Part shown: positions 15,871 to 16,117 of the stretch, one piece after another
How positions within the stretch are numbered: position 1 is the first letter of the stretch
Layout of the letters: every line of letters begins with the position of its first letter
Source of the DNA: Methanobacteriaceae archaeon
Lineage (GTDB): Archaea > Methanobacteriota > Methanobacteria > Methanobacteriales > Methanobacteriaceae
DNA: 16,117 bases
NCBI GenBank assembly: GCA_017883605.1
Contig: JADGNH010000031.1
Coordinates: 1 to 16,117, forward strand
Direction of reading: 5' to 3'
Position numbers and translations under genes: made by a program
The notes under the pieces: model-generated
Seen by the model: only the letters and a program-made list of their open reading frames with translations
What the model was told of the DNA's origin: nothing
Databases searched by the model: none

Positions 15871-16117
15871 CGGTTGTCCTTCAAGCAATTTATCATTTTA
15901 AATATAATTTAGGGTCTAAATATTGAAAAAAATCTCTTAAAATTTTTAGATATTGCTTTTATAAAAAAACAAAAACGTTATTTCAATCTTCTTAAAAATT
16001 CAGAGGTTATAGATCAATTAAATCCCAAATTTAACATCTAATAAGTTGGTAGAATTATAATATGTAGTTAATTTTACAGATCTTAACTTCAATATGTATA
16101 GAATCTCAACCTCTAAT
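15871..16117. other. AT-rich stretch with no recognisable gene
   Basis: No open frame of convincing length or composition, no RNA gene and no strong repeat is visible. AGAGGTT (about 16001) and AACCTCT (about 16107) form a 7-bp inverted repeat 100 bases apart, which may be chance. Confidence 0.5.

Overview
The window looks like chromosomal DNA from a hydrogenotrophic methanogen of the Methanobacteriales, most like Methanobacterium. The reasons are a six-gene porCDABEF pyruvate:ferredoxin oxidoreductase operon, an archaeal dihydropteroate synthase-like protein, a two-subunit class I fumarase alpha gene, archaeal TATA-type promoters with strong GGAGGT/GGTGAT ribosome sites, and tRNAs without an encoded CCA. 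Genus is inferred from gene content and order; no database was searched.

Layout, left to right. (1) At 123-371 (-) lies the first part of a TtuA/Ncs6-type tRNA thiolase; it has a Zn-ribbon and PP-loop but stops after 82 codons, so it is broken or chimeric near the window edge. (2) 546-2114 (-) is the DHPS-like protein, divergent from (3) porC-D-A-B-E-F (2203-5946, +), which are packed so tightly that they must be one operon. PorABCD make the oxidoreductase; PorE and PorF are two polyferredoxins with sixteen cysteines each. (4) fumA (6033-6881, +) follows a poly-T terminator. POR and fumarase both serve carbon assimilation: acetyl-CoA to pyruvate, and the reductive branch of the incomplete TCA cycle. 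(5) A complete phosphate-uptake locus is read leftward: pstS2, pstS1, pstC, pstA, pstB, phoU (12543 down to 7056), converging on fumA. (6) Upstream of it, also leftward, is a two-gene unit of an unidentified six-segment membrane protein (13818-14471) and a winged-helix/PhoU fusion regulator (12912-13808). (7) A calcineurin-type phosphoesterase (14716-15522, -) and tandem tRNA-Thr(GGT) and tRNA-Leu(TAA) genes (-) close the window. The last 284 bases hold no recognisable gene.

How it fits together: PstS1/PstS2 capture phosphate, PstC/PstA form the channel, PstB powers it and PhoU is expected to gate it. The wHTH-PhoU protein is the natural candidate for transcriptional control. The promoter in front of pstS2 carries copies of CATTTTGTG whose spacings (21 and 52 bp) put three of them on one helix face; the promoter of the membrane protein/regulator unit has a different palindrome, ACCT-N3-AGGT.

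The most unusual features are non-coding. The pstS2-pstS1 gap has a stem-loop followed by T6. The pstS1 leader can fold over its own ribosome site. The spacers pstS1-pstC, pstC-pstA and pstB-phoU each hold a different AT-rich short tandem repeat (periods 29, about 23 and 66/about 20 bp). Shorter duplications occur at 478-522, 7008-7056 and 15568-15605, and an 18-bp repeat encodes the tail of the membrane protein. No mobile element, CRISPR array or obviously new multi-gene defence system was found.
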